Shown here one piece after another: positions 10,391-23,529 of a stretch of DNA of 64,000 nucleotides. Made by a program: the position numbers and the translations under genes. The notes beneath the pieces are model-generated. The model made no database searches. It saw nothing but the letters and a program-made list of their open reading frames with translations, and had not been told where the DNA came from. The stretch comes from Blastomyces gilchristii SLH14081 (Eukaryota > Ascomycota > Eurotiomycetes > Onygenales > Ajellomycetaceae): positions 2,857,186 through 2,921,185 of the forward strand of contig NW_003101680.1 of NCBI RefSeq assembly GCF_000003855.2, given 5' to 3'. How positions within the stretch are numbered: position 1 is the first letter of the stretch; every line of letters starts with the position of its first letter.

Positions 10391-11214
10391 TATAAGAGGC
10401 CTACACTGAATAGATTGATATGATATTTATAGATCTTATATAACAAAGTGAAAAACATTAAAGAAGGAAAAGAAAGAGAAAGTGTGAGAATCAGTGATTA
10501 AAGTGAATATTTATATGCATATGTAGTGATGTATGCAGTGAAGCTTCAGAGCAGAAGAATTTATACATGTTCATAACAGCTGAGAATCAGTGATCAAGAA
10601 TTAGACTGGCTGCTGAGATCATGAATTTCATGTTTAATCTCATTTGATCTGATCTCATACATTTCTTGGCGTGAATCCCGCTGGGACTGGCTATCAAAAA
10701 AACATGTAAAGTGAATATATATCAGATCTTAAAATGAAATCATGACTTGAAAAAAATGAGAAAGTGGTTTCATTTGATTCCATTTAGTCCCATTCTTGGC
10801 ATAAAGTGACTATTTTTAGACATTTTAAGGTTTTTTTTAGACTATTTTTAATTTTTTAAAAAGTAATGCTTTTTGATAACACTTAAATGAGATTTAAAGT
10901 CATTTAAAGCAATAAAAATAATTTAAATTGAGAAGTGAAAATCATGGTTCTATTTGAAAAATGTGACAAGAGTAGACAGTAAGTCTCACTGAGACAGTAT
11001 GAAACTACTATCTAATGTTAAAACTGTGTAATGGGATCAGTCGAATTGGTAATGAGACTATCAAAAAATCTGGTCCTGGTCTCAGACACGGTCACACGGT
11101 CAGTCTATCAAGAATGACTGAGAATCAGAGCATACACATTTGAGAATGAAGTGATAGAAATCTATGAAGTGTAATAAAATAGTCTATATAATTGATTAGG
11201 TGCAGCTCATCAAA
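10391..11214 (-). repeat. 3' LTR of G1, split by a MITE
   Basis: In plus orientation it begins tataagagg (ancestral tgtaagagg) and ends near gcagctcatcaaa. The 506-bp MITE plus its 8-bp duplication account for all excess over 310 bp. The LTR is followed by the gypsy 3' internal region (chromodomain side). Confidence 0.85.
10602..11107 (+). mobile_element. hAT-type MITE, 506 bp (copy 3), in the G1 LTR
   Basis: Starts TAGACTGGCTG, ends CGGTCAGTCTA; perfect duplication tcaagaat at 10594-10601 and 11108-11115. Other LTR copies show the uninterrupted site, so the 8-bp duplication is confirmed by comparison. Less mutated than copy 1. Confidence 0.95.
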
Positions 11215-14200
11215 TTAACTCTCTCTTTTTAAAAGCAGTTCTCATCAGTCAAGAGCTGCTGTTAAAGATAACACAGAGCTCAGAGTTCAGATCAGTTAAT
11301 CATAGTTAACTCATTTCACATAATATTATCAGCTGCAGCTGCAGAGTCTCTTATTGAGAATATTCTTAATCTCTCACTCAAGCTCATTATCTTCTTCTAT
11401 AATCTCTGGCAGCTGTCAGTTGAAAGTCAGTTAAGAAGAGAATGAGTCAGTGACAGTGCAGCAGAGCAAGCTTGTATAAAAGATATTATAAATCTCTGAT
11501 AAGGTATTAAGATAGTAGTTATGACTATCTAGAACTTCTATTACTTTATACTTAGTATGATAATAATTCAGTATATAATATAAGTGTGTGATTCATATAT
11601 TGTTAAGATTTAATTATATAAGATCTTCTATCTTATACTGCTCTGTGAAATTTTATTAAATATTAACTTAATCTTCTTAATTCTGTTTAGTACTTGTCAT
11701 GAAGACTTCTGCTCAGTCACAGACATCTCAGAGCTTTATTACTATATTATCAGTGATCTGAATTAAACTACAGAGATTCAGTGTGAACTGTGTAATCTCT
11801 AGAAGATTCAACACTTTCATATAATATTTATATATAAGAAAGAACAGGCTTATATCTGTTGAAACAGTATCTTGATCATTGATAGTAATCTCTGTATATA
11901 GAAGAAGATTATATCAATTATCTTATAAGTAATTGTAGAACTTATAAAGATAATTCTTTACAGTCTGATATATTTATTCTGATGCATTATCAGTCTCAGA
12001 ATAATAGACAGTTAATAAATAATATATAATCTTAAGAACTTGACAGATTCTTACTGAGAGAGTACTTATAAATTAACAGTCTTAATCTGATACTATAGAT
12101 TTCAATAATTTATGCATATAGTAGAACAGACTGTAGAAAAGCTTTAGTAACTTATTCAGTATTTATCTTATTACAAGATTTCAATATTATATTTTTGCTT
12201 AATTAATTTATAATAATCAGAATGTTTCTACAACTCTTACTCTTAGAGAGATTAATAGTAAAGTTAATTATCATATCTTACTAGATTCTATTAGAGATAT
12301 TGAGCAGTTTTAGCAGATCTTTTCTACAGTTCTTTTATAAGATGATAGAAGAACAATGATTGCAGTTTCAGACAAAATGTCTGATACTGTTTAATATCTC
12401 AGATCAGTAGAATTCTTAAGAGATTATTCAGTATAGTTATTCACAGTCTGAATAACTGATTATATATAAATTATGCATCTCTTATATTATCTGAGTGTAT
12501 AAGAGTTCAGAGTGAGAGACTCAGTATTGTTCACAGAATCATAGAGTATTATTATCATTGATTGAATATTCTGAGATGTTAATTCTTATACATAGTTCTG
12601 AGAAAAATTAAGATGGCTCTTATTATACTACTTCAGTGAGTACTTGAAGAAGTTTATCAGTTTGAGCTGCTGTATGTCATAGTTCATCTAGTGTAGATTC
12701 AGAAGAAGTTGAGATATCAGTGACAGTTCTAATCAGAGAAGTGTGTATGGTGTTATAAACTATTTTATTCTGAGCAACTAATATCTTCAGATTCAAGAGC
12801 TGATGCTCTCAGTTTATTCAGTGAGTATCTGTTACATTGAATGACATATCTTACTCTTATTATAAGAGGGCATCTATCATTGAGTTCTGACTGCTAGAAT
12901 GATAGTGTATTATAAAATGAAAGCAGCTTAAGAACTCAGATTATCACATCTGTCATTCAGTGAGTTTATAAGTAGTTGTGAAGTACTTGTGCAAGGGGCC
13001 TACGCCGAATAAATCGGTACAATATATAGGTCTTATATAACAAAGAGAAAAACATTAGAGAAGGAAAAGAAAGAGAAAGTGCAAGAATCAGCAATTGAAG
13101 TAGATATTTATACACATATGTGGTGGTGTACACAGTGAGGCTTCGGGGCGGGAGAATCTATACGCGTTCATGGCAGCTGAGAATCGGTGATTGAGAATGG
13201 CCGAGAATCGGAGTGTACGCATTTGAGAATGGAGCGGTTGGAATCTGTGAAGTGTAACGGAATAGTCTATATGATTGATCGGGCGCAGCCCGCCACAACT
13301 TGAGATTCTTATAATCTGTGATTATCTCAAATTCAGAGATGCTTTAGAGTTCAGAGTCTCATTCTTCTAGATAGTGTATAATTGTGAGAAGTTTCTTGTC
13401 ATAGATCTCATAATTGCATTCAGCAGAACTCAGTTTCTTAGACATGAAAATGCATAATGATAAGATATCTTCATTATTATATTACAATATAGCTTCTTCT
13501 GTGATATAATTAGAGAAATCAGTCTCAACAACTGTTTTACAATCAGAGTTAAATATCATTAGTAGAGAGATATTGATGAACATCTTCTTCATTTATATAA
13601 ATACAGCTTCATCATTCACTGATCACTGAAATACTGAGTTCTTCTTGATAAGTTCTGTAAGTGATCTTGCAATATCTGACTAGTTTTGTATAAATCACTG
13701 ATAGAAGTTAGTAAATCTGATAAAGCTTCATACATCTTTCACAGTACACAGAGCTTCTCATTCACAAATGATAGAGACTTTCTCAGAATTCATTCAAATT
13801 CTCTTATCAGCTTCTATGATAAAGCTCAGATATTTAATACTCTTGACTTTAAAATCACACTTATTAATATCTATTAATAGTTCTACTTCTCATAATTATT
13901 ATAATACTTTTTACACATGTTCTTAATGTTCTTTTCTGAACTCATCAGTGAAGATGAGAATGTTATCAAGATATGCAGATATGAATTCATCAAGAAAATC
14001 TCAGAGTGCTCAGTTGATATACTTTTAAAATGTACTAGAGATATTAGCTAGTTCAAAGAGAGTAACTACTCATTCAAAGAGATTATAACATGTCTGAAAT
14101 ACTGTAAGTCATTCATCTTCTTCAGTGATACAGATCTTATGAAACACAGTAATAATATTTAGTTTCATAAATTATTAAGCTTGTTCAATGTGAGCTAGAG

Positions 14201-16032
14201 TTTTATTGATCAGAGATAAAGAATAGCAGTTCTTCTTAATTAATCTATTCAATTCTCAATAGTTTACACAGAATCAGAGTTCTCTTTCTGATTTCTTTGC
14301 AAAAAGAATAGAAGCTGCAGCAGAGACATTACTAGTATGTATGAATTTCTTATTCAACAGATTATTGAGTGTCTTTTGAAGAAGAAGAAGTTCATCTCAG
14401 AATATATTATAAAGAGAGCTCTATAATGATTCAGAGTTCTTACTATTCTTCTTCTTTAACTTAATACTATGATTCACTTCTGAACCTTGTAAGAAAGATA
14501 GATTTATAACATTATTATCTTGTTAGAAGACATCTAGATATTTATAATATTATTAAGAGAGTTTTATATGAGAATCTGTTATTATAACATAGAATAACTT
14601 TTCTAGAGTCTTTTTAATATTAGTCAGACTGACAGAATAAATTATCATATAATTCTGCTATCAGCAATCTCTTTTTCAGATTGTTTTATATGTGTTAACA
14701 GAGATCTGTGTCAGATTCATGATTTTGTGAATGTCATCTTCATGAATTCTATCATTGTTAGAAAATATTACGCTTCTGTTTCAAGCATTTAACAAGATAT
14801 CTTGTTCAGATAGTCAGACAAGTTCTAACATAAGATTGTAATTGAGATTATCAACTTCATATGCATAGACATCTTCATGTTAATATTCTTTAATATCTAT
14901 GATTAACTTCACTATGTAATGAGTATAAATGTCTTTTGAGTCATTGAATTCTGCGAGAACTCAGAGTCTTGATAAGAAGATACACTGAAGATTGAAATAT
15001 CTTATAACTGAAGATTTAATCATTGCATAGTGACATAGACTGCTATCTATCATAGTCTTTATATTATACATGTTATTCATTACAGTAGATACAAGAATCA
15101 TATTCATTATTATCTTTTCTTCAAATCATTATTATCTAATCTCTTCAAGCTTCTGTTTACAAATTTGAATAGAAGCTAATGTTTTCTCTGTTTTATTAAA
15201 GTATTCTTATAGTTATCTTCTGAATCTTTCTTCACTGCAATGTGATTAATGTGAACAGGCACTGATTCATTCTTTAAGTGAGAAGACACTGATCTTTCTC
15301 TTGAGTGAGAAGACACTGATCTTTCTCTTGAGTGAGAAGATATATAGATTAATTGACAGTTGAAAGCAATGTGTTCTGATCAGTTACAGTTAATGTATAC
15401 TTTATATTAACATCAGTCAGTGACTTCTTCAGAAGTGATCTCAGAAACTCAGAAGCCTGTTCAGACAGCAGAGACTCTTGCTTATACATAGGTATTTGAA
15501 TCTATTCAGTTCATGATATCTGTATCATTACTGTTATTCTTTGACACAGGTGTATAAGTGACTGAGATGTAACATCTTCTGCCACTGTTCTGTATATTCT
15601 TGAGCTTGATAAGACAGTTATTCAATGTTCAGAGCTGTGTGCAGAAGTCTTTATACATTGAATCTTCATTTATACTTATAAGAATCTGTAAGAGTTTGAA
15701 AGTTAATACCTTCTTAAGCATGCTAATCTTCATTCAATTCTCTCAAGATTGATTATCTGCTTCTAAGATCTGACTGTCAAAGTCAGAGATAAATATTGTG
15801 AGAGAATTGTTTCTCTGTTAAGTACTCTATAATCAATCTAATACTTTCTGTTGTATAGCAGTGTCTTGAAACAGAATATCAAGATATTTGATAATATTAT
15901 CAGACATTTATAACATGAGTTCACATACTTTTATTTATAAATGAAATTTCTATTTCATGCAATTCTTCAATCATTTATTGATATATCAATCTTGATTAAT
16001 TAATGAACTGATGACATCTTTATCTACACTCA
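11215..16032 (-). pseudogene. G1 gag-pol remnant (chromodomain, integrase, RNase H, RT, part of gag)
   Basis: Colinear with G3 16402-20830 and, in reverse, with G4. Reading on the minus strand: gag in the right part, RT near 13700-14400, RNase H, integrase, then the chromodomain next to the LTR. The RT catalytic box reads YLDN (about 13963-13974) where G4 has YLDD, one G-to-A change. The frame is riddled with TGA/TAA. A 30-bp unit is tandemly repeated at about 15277-15345. A solo LTR interrupts it at 12990. Confidence 0.75.
12990..13297 (-). repeat. Solo gypsy LTR, 308 bp, weakly mutated
   Basis: Begins tgcaaggggcc and ends gcccgccaca. Flanked by a perfect 5-bp duplication acttg (12985-12989, 13298-13302) inside G1; the undisturbed site is seen in G3 near 18150. 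There is no internal region, so it formed by LTR-LTR recombination. It keeps CpG and GG sites lost in nearly all other copies (for example gcttcggggcggga). Confidence 0.93.
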
Positions 16033-16401
16033 TGTAAGAGGCCTACGTTGAATAGATCGGTATGATATTGATAGGTCTTATATAACAAAGAGAAAAATGT
16101 TGGAGAAGGAAAAGAAAGAGAAAGTACAAGAATCAGTGATTAAAGTGAATATTTATATGCATATGTGGTGGTGTATATAATGAAGCTTCGGGGCGGAAGA
16201 ATCTATACACATTCATGGCAGCTGAGGATTGGTGATTGAGAATGACTGAGAATTGAAGTGTATGTGTTCAAGAATGAAGTGATTGAATCAGCAATTGAGA
16301 ATGGCTGAGAATCAGAGCATACATGTTTAAGAATGAAGCAGTTGAAATCTGTAAAGTGTAATGAAATAGTCTATATAATTGATCAGGTGCAGCCCGTCAC
16401 A
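16033..16401 (-). repeat. 3' LTR of G3 (369 bp)
   Basis: Begins tgtaagaggcc, ends agcccgtcaca in plus orientation. It contains two tandem versions of a segment around the words gaatgaag...gttg, which makes it about 60 bp longer than the 305-310 bp LTRs of G1 and G4. Confidence 0.92.
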
Positions 16402-19400
16402 TTAGCCTTCTCTCTTCAGAAGCAGTTCTCATCAGTCAAGAACTGCTGTTTCAGATGATATGAAACTCAGAGTTCAGATCAGATGATTATATCTGACTCA
16501 TTTTATGAGATATTGTCAGCTGCGGCCGCGGGATCTCTTATCAAGAATATTCTCAATCTCTCACTCAAGCTCATTATCTTCTTCTATGATGCCTGGCAGC
16601 TGCTAGTTGAAAGTTAGTTGAGAAGAGAACAGATCAGTGATGACATGATGAAGTAAGCTTGTATAAAAGACATTATGAATCTCTGATAGTGTGTTAAGAC
16701 AGTAGTTATAGCTATCTAGAACTTCTATCACTTTATACTTGATATAACAGTAATTCAGTATACAAGATGAATATATGATCTGTATATTCTTAAGATTCAA
16801 TCATATCAGATCTTCTATCTTATATTATTCAGTGAGATCTCAGTGAATATTAATTCAATCTTCTTAATTCTGTTTAGCACTTGTCATGAAGGCTTCTGCT
16901 CAATCACAGACATCTCAGAGTTTCATTACTATATTGTTAACAATCTGAATCAGACTGCAGAGATTTGATGTGAAATGTATAATCTTTAGAAGATTCAGTA
17001 CTTTCATGTAATATCTATATATAAAAAAGAACAGACTTATATCTGTTGAAACAGCATCTTAATCATTGATAGTAATCTCTGCATATAGAAGAAGATCATG
17101 TCAATCATCTTATAAGTAGTTACAGAACTTATAACAATAATTCTTCACAGTTTAAATTATTCATTCTGATGCATTATCAGTCTCAGAGTGATAGACAGTT
17201 GAGAGATAATATATAATCTTGAGAACTTGATAGATTCTTATTTAAAGAATACTTATAAATTGACAGCTCTGATCTGATACTATAGATCTCAGTAATTCAT
17301 GCATTCAATAGAATGAGCACTGTAGAAAAGTCTCAGTGACTTATTCAGTATTCATTTTATTATAAGATTTCAATATTATATCTTTGCTCAATTAATTCAT
17401 GATAATCAGAATGTTTCTACAACTCTTACTCTTAGAGAGATTAATAGCAAAGTCAATTATCACATCTCATCAGATTCTATCAGAGATATTGAGCAGTTTC
17501 AGCAGATCTTTTCTATGATTCTTTTATAAGATAATGAAAGAATAATAGTTGCAGTTTCAGATAAAGTGTCTGATACTGTTTAATATCTCAGATCAGTAGA
17601 ACTCTCAGAAGATCATTCTATACAGTTATTCACAGTCTGAATAATCAGTTATACATGAATCATATATCTCTTGTATTATCTGAGTGTGTAAGAGTTCAGA
17701 GTGAGAGACTCAGTATCATTTATAAAATTATAGAGTGTTATTATCATTGATTGAATATTCTGAGATATCAGTTCTTATATATAGTTCTGAAGAAAATTGA
17801 GTTACTTCTTGATGTACTGCTTCAGTGAGTACTTAAAGAAGTTCATCAGTTTAAGCTGTTATATGTCATAATTCATTCAGTGTAGATTTGAAGAATGTTC
17901 TGATCAGTGAAGTACATATAGTGTCATAAGTAATCTCATCATAATTAACTAATATCTTTGAATTCAAGAGTTGATGTTCTCAATTCATTCAGTATGTATC
18001 TGTTATATCAGATAGTATATCTTATTCTCATCATGAGAGAGTATCTGTCATTGAGTTCTGACTGCTGAAACAGTAGTGTATTGTAAAATGAAAGCAGCTT
18101 AGACACTCTAATCATCATATCTATTATTCAGTGAGTTTACAGATTATTGTGAAGTATTTGAGATTTTTATAATCTGTGATTATCTCAAATTCAGAGACAC
18201 TTCAAAGTTCAGAGTCTTATTCTTCTAGATAGTATATAATTATAAGAAGTTTCTTATCATAGATCTCATAATTGTATTCAGTGAGACTCAGTTTCTTAGA
18301 CATGAAGACACATGATTGTAGAACATCTTCATTATCATATTATAATATCACTTCTTCTATCACATAGTCAGAGAAATCAGCTTCAATAACTGTCTTATAA
18401 TCAGAATTAAATGTCAATAGCAGAGAGATATTGATGAATATCTTCTTTATCTATGTGAATGCAGCTTCAGTGTCTGCTGATCACTGAAATACTGAGTTCT
18501 TCTTGATAAGTTCTGTAAATGATCTCATGATATCTGAGAAGTTTTGTATAAATTACTGATAGAAGTTAGTAAATCTAATAAAGCTTTGTATATCTTTCAC
18601 AGTACACAGAGCTTCTCATTCAAGAATGATGAAAACTTTCTCAGAATTCATTCAAATCCTCTTATCAGCTTCTATAATAAAACTCAGATATTTAATACTC
18701 TTGACTTTAAAATCACACTTATCAATATCTATCAGTAGTTCTGCTTCTCATAGTTATTGTAATATTTTCTGTACATATTCTTGATATTCTTTCCTGAACT
18801 CATCAGTGCAGATGAAAATGTCATTGAGATATACAAATATAAATTCATTAAGAAAATCTCAGAGTGCTCAGTTGATATACTTCTGAAATGTACTGAGAGT
18901 ATTAGTCAGTCTGAAGAGAGTAACTATTCATTCAAAGAGACTACATCATATTTGAAATACTGTAAGCTACTTATCTTCTTTGATAATGTGAATCTTATGA
19001 AACACAGTGATAATATCTAGTTTTATAAATCATTGAGCTTATTCAATATGAGCTAGAGTTTCATTGATAAGAGATAGTGAATAACAGTCTTTCTTTATTA
19101 TTCTATTCAGTTCTCAATAGTTCACTCAGAATCAGAGTTCTTCACCTGATTTCTTTGCAAAGAGAATACAAGCTGCAGCAGAAGAATTACTAATATGTAT
19201 AAATTCTTTATTCAATAGATTATTGAGTGTTTTTTAAAGAAGAAGAAGTTCATCTCAGAATATGTTATAAAGAGAATCTCATAACAGTTTGAAATTCTTA
19301 TCATTCTTCTTCTCTAACTCAATACTGTGATTCACTTCAGAATCTTATAAGAGAGATATATTTCTAATATTATCTTATCAGAGAACATCTAGATATTCAT

Positions 19401-21420
19401 GATATTATTGAGAGAGTTTTGTATAAGAATCTGTTATTATAACACAGAATAACTTTTCTAGAGTCTTTTTGATATCAGTCAGACTGATGAAATAGATTGT
19501 TATATGATTCTGCTGTCAGCAACTTCTTTTTCAGAGCATTTCATACACATTGACAGAGATCTGTGTCAGATTCATGATCTTGTGAATATCATCTTCATGA
19601 ATTCTATCATTGTTAGAGAATATCAAGCTTCTGTTCCAAGCATTCAACAAGATGCCTTGTTCAAATAGTCAGATAAGTTCTAACATAAGATTGTAATCAA
19701 GATTATCAACTTCATATGTGTAGATATCTTCATGTTGATATTCTCTTACATCTATGATCAACTTCATCATGTAACAGGTACAAATGTCTTTTAAGTCATC
19801 AAATCCTGTGAGAAGTCAGGGTTTTGATAAGAGAATATACTGAAGATTGTAACATCTTATGACTGAAGATTTAATCATTGTATAATGACATAGACTGCTG
19901 TTCATCATGGCTTTCATATTATACATGTTATCAATCACAGTAGATATAAGAATCACATTCATTATTATTTTCTCTTTAAATTATTATTATCTGATCTCTT
20001 CAAGCTTCTGTTTATGAATTTGAACAGAAGCTAATCTTTGCTCTGTTTTATCAGAATATTCTTATAGTTATCTTCTGAATCTTTCTTCACTGTAATGTGA
20101 TTGATGTAAACAGGCACTGATTCATTTCTTGAGTGAGGAGATATGTAGACTGATTAGTAGTTGAAAGCAATATACTCTGATTAGTTATAGTTAATATACA
20201 CTTCTTATTAACATTAATCAGTGACTTCTTCAGAATTGATCTCAGAAACTCAGAAGTCTATTTGAATAATGAAGACTCTTACTTATGCATAGATATTCAA
20301 GTCTACTCAATTCATGACATCTGCATCATTGTTATTCTTCAGTATAAGTGTATAAGTGACTAAGATGTAACATCTTCTGTCACTGTTCTGTATACTCTTG
20401 AGCTTGATAAAACAGTTAGTCAATATCTGAAGCTGTGTGTAGAAACCTTTATAAGTCTGGTCTTTGTCTACACTTACAAGAGTCTGTAAGAGTTTGAAAG
20501 TTAATATCTTCTTAAGCATGCTAATCTTTATTCAATTCTCTCAAGATTGATCACCTGCTTCTAGAATCTTGATGTTGAAGTTAGAGATGAATATTATAAG
20601 AGAAGTGTTTCTCTGTTAAATACTCTATAATCAACCTAATACTTTCTGTTGCATGGCAGTGTCTCAGAACAGAATATCAAGATATTTAATAATATTATCA
20701 GATGTTTGCAATGCTGATTCATATGCTTTTATTCATGAATGAAACTTCTGTTTCACATGATCTTTCAATTGTTCATTGATATATCAATCTTAATTGATTA
20801 GTGAACTGATGATATCTTCATTCATACTTAGTTTCATGAGTATTTCCATCCTCCATGATGAGTAGAGAGTGAGATTGAAAGTATTGAAATATATAAGAGC
20901 ATCTAAGTATTCTTTCAGTGTTTTTGTATTTGATTCTATAGATGCTGGAATTGCATGAGTTTCTTATTAAGTTAATTGTTCAATTCTCTTGTATTGAAGT
21001 TGTTAAGTTGTATGCATATCAGCTATCTATTGCTGTTGTAATTTCAACATTGCGTAAAGCCACTGTGATATTATTTCTATACTTGTATTCAACAGTTCTC
21101 TCATGTTGTTATTAGACATGTTGTTCATTGAGTGTATAATATCTGTGAAATCTTGAAGAAGTGTAATTATATGAATATCTCATATATCTGAATGTCAGAA
21201 CTCTCAGATCTTTCACTGATATTCTCTTTATAAGATTTTATTACAGGGTCAGAGTAACTGATGAGCAAGCTTCTATCTGAGAACTCAGTGTCTGCTTAAC
21301 TGTTTCTCTTTCTTACATGTTGTTACACATTCAGATATCTCTCAATGAATAATCATTTCTAATGAGAAGATGATGCATAGATAATTATTTCTAATAAGAA
21401 GACAATGAATGTTTTTCTAG
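16402..21420 (-). pseudogene. G3 gag-pol polyprotein remnant
   Basis: Single gag-pol fusion of the chromovirus type, read from right to left. Gag lies at about 19980-21300. Protease follows near 19600-19920, RT near 18500-19250, RNase H near 18050-18450, integrase near 16750-17900. The chromodomain is at about 16440-16595, preceded by an IHNVF-like motif (16603-16800). The RT box is YLND (about 18817-18828) instead of YLDD, one G-to-A change that removes a catalytic Asp. Most breaks are TGA at former Trp/Arg codons and TAA at former Gln codons. Confidence 0.8.
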
Positions 21421-21789
21421 TATAAGAGGCTTATGTTGAATAGATTGATATGATATTGATAGATCTTATATAACAAAGAGAAAAATGTTAGAGAAGAAAA
21501 AGAAAGAGAAAGTGTGAGAATCAGTAATTGAAGTGAATATTTATACACATATGTAGTGATGTACACAGTGAAGCTTCAGAGCGGAAGAATCTATACATGT
21601 TCATAGCAGCTGAGGATCAGTGATCAAGAATGGCTGAGAATCAGAGTGTACATGTTCAAGAATGAAGCGGTTGGATCGGTGATTGAGAATGGCTGAGAAT
21701 CAGAGTGTACACATTCAAGAATGAAGCAGTTGAAATCTGTGAAGTGTAATGAAATAGTCTATATGATTGATCGGGCGCAGCCCGCCACA
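21421..21789 (-). repeat. 5' LTR of G3 (369 bp)
   Basis: Same length and same internal duplication as its partner. Ends gggcgcagcccgccaca. It is less mutated in its right half than the 3' LTR. Confidence 0.92.
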
Positions 21790-21994
21790 ACTCAGTTTCA
21801 CAAGCATTTTCATTCTTCATGATGAGTAGAGAGTGAGGTCAGAAGTATTGAAATATATAGAAGTATTTAAGCATTCTTTTAACACCTTTATATTTAATTC
21901 TGTAGATATTGAAATTGCATGAGTTCTTTGTTAAATTAATTGTTACATTTTCTCATAGTGAAGTTATTAAGTTGTGTGCATGTCTGCTATCTAT
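21790..21994 (-). pseudogene. G1 gag fragment between G3 and H1
   Basis: Short piece of gypsy gag and 5' internal sequence, homologous to 54110-54310. It continues at 41528 beyond H1, and the join is exact after removing one copy of ctatctat. Confidence 0.8.
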
Positions 21995-23111
21995 TAGACT
22001 GGCCGGCGGGAGTATGAATTTCACATTTAATCTCATTTGATCTATTCTCATACATTTCATGGCATGAGTTTCACCAGAACCAAGTCTTAAAAAAATCTGA
22101 AAATGAATCATTTCTGAGAGAAATGGCATGAAACATGATCAGATTTAATTCAAGAATAGTAAAATAAGAGCAATTTCACAGAATAAACTGTGAAAGATAA
22201 TCATTCTTTTAAAATCAGAATAAGACTGAGACTGAGAGTTAAAATCAGTCTCATTCAGTTCATTCAGTGATTGCTTATATAATCAGAATTTGATAACAAT
22301 TATTGATAATACTTATGAAATAACTAAATACATTCTTGTACAAGTTTATTCTTCACTTTCTTATGAAAACTATACTTCTCTGATATACTGTGATCAGAGG
22401 TATTAAACTGTCTGATAATTCTATATTTTATAATTATGAGTTTCTTAATTATTTCTTCTTATAATTGTCTCTGATGAAAGTGATAAATATCTCAGCTTGA
22501 GTTGAATTTTTGCTTCATTTTTATCTCTATTAATGAAATTATCAGAATATCATATATCATTAGTATAACAGTTGAGAATATACTCTTAACAATTTTTTAT
22601 AACTCTAGAATTGATTTAGCATGTAAATTCATTGAATTGTCTTGCAGATAGCAGTTAAATTCAGTTTTACAAGTATATAGTTTTATCTGATTTTCAGTTG
22701 TAATTAATATATATGAGTTCTGTTTCAAAGTTAGTATTATAGTTCTATATAATATGAAGTATTATCAAAGATCATTACTTACTAGAGAATTGTATTTCAC
22801 TGTCTTCATATCTTAAACATCTGCTTATTCAAATCTCTGATAGTTGATATTATAGTAGTCTCAGACTAATTTAATATATAAGTCTCATTTCTTCTCTGTT
22901 CAATCTTGAGAAGTGTAGATATTAGCTTAATAGAAGAGATCTAGTACAGCTGCTACAGTATAGTACTCTGTAAAAGATTGTTCAGTTTTGCTATAGTAAT
23001 ATACCAGTTTATCTCTTACAGTAATAATAGCCTGCACTATAGTATTATCTCAGACTGAATTTCTTTTTAAGTGATTTAACTACTTCTCAAGATAAGTAAA
23101 TAAACTGTTAT
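21995..23111. other. H1 left arm
   Basis: AT-rich interior following the terminal motif. A long stretch around 22500-22850 has only a few RIP-type stops on the plus strand (IIRISYIISITVENILLTIF and onward), so it may have been coding. I could not match it to any family. Confidence 0.5.
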
Positions 23112-23416
23112 TGTGACGGGCTGCGCCTGATCAATTATATAGACTATTTCATTACACTTCATAGATTCTTCCACTTCACTCTCAAACACATACACTCTGA
23201 TTCTCGGCCATTCTTGATCGCCGATCCTCGGCCGCCACGAACACATATAGATTGTTCCACCCTGAAGCTCCACTGCATATGTCATTACATACATGTATAA
23301 ATATTTACTCTGATCACTGATTTCTACACTTTCTCTTTCTTTTCTTCTCTAACATTTTTATCTTTGTTATATAAGACCTATATATTATACTGATCTATTC
23401 AGTGTAGATCTCTTAC
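23112..23416 (+). repeat. 5' LTR of G4
   Basis: Starts tgtgacgggctgcgcc and ends ctcttaca, the TG...CA form. The start includes a small GGGC/GCCC-type hairpin in its unmutated version. The minus-strand reading frame inside it is not a gene. Confidence 0.93.
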
Positions 23417-23529
23417 ACTATAAAAATGTTCATTGTCTCTTTATTAGAAAATGATTATTCACACATTATCTTCTCATTAGAAATGATTATTCATTGAGAG
23501 ATATCTAAATGTATAATGACATGTAAGAA

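Larger units (their letters stand above)
16033..21789 (-). mobile_element. Full-length Ty3/gypsy retrotransposon G3 (5757 bp)
   Basis: Two 369-bp LTRs (16033-16401 and 21421-21789) flank a 5-kb interior. A perfect actca duplication (16028-16032, 21790-21794) places it inside G1 gag, whose sequence resumes at 21790. Both LTRs carry an internal tandem duplication of about 60 bp that other family members lack. Confidence 0.93.

Noticed and set aside
15277..15345. CRISPR-like array
   Set aside because: Two or three abutting 30-bp units without spacers, inside gypsy gag of a eukaryote; a simple tandem duplication.
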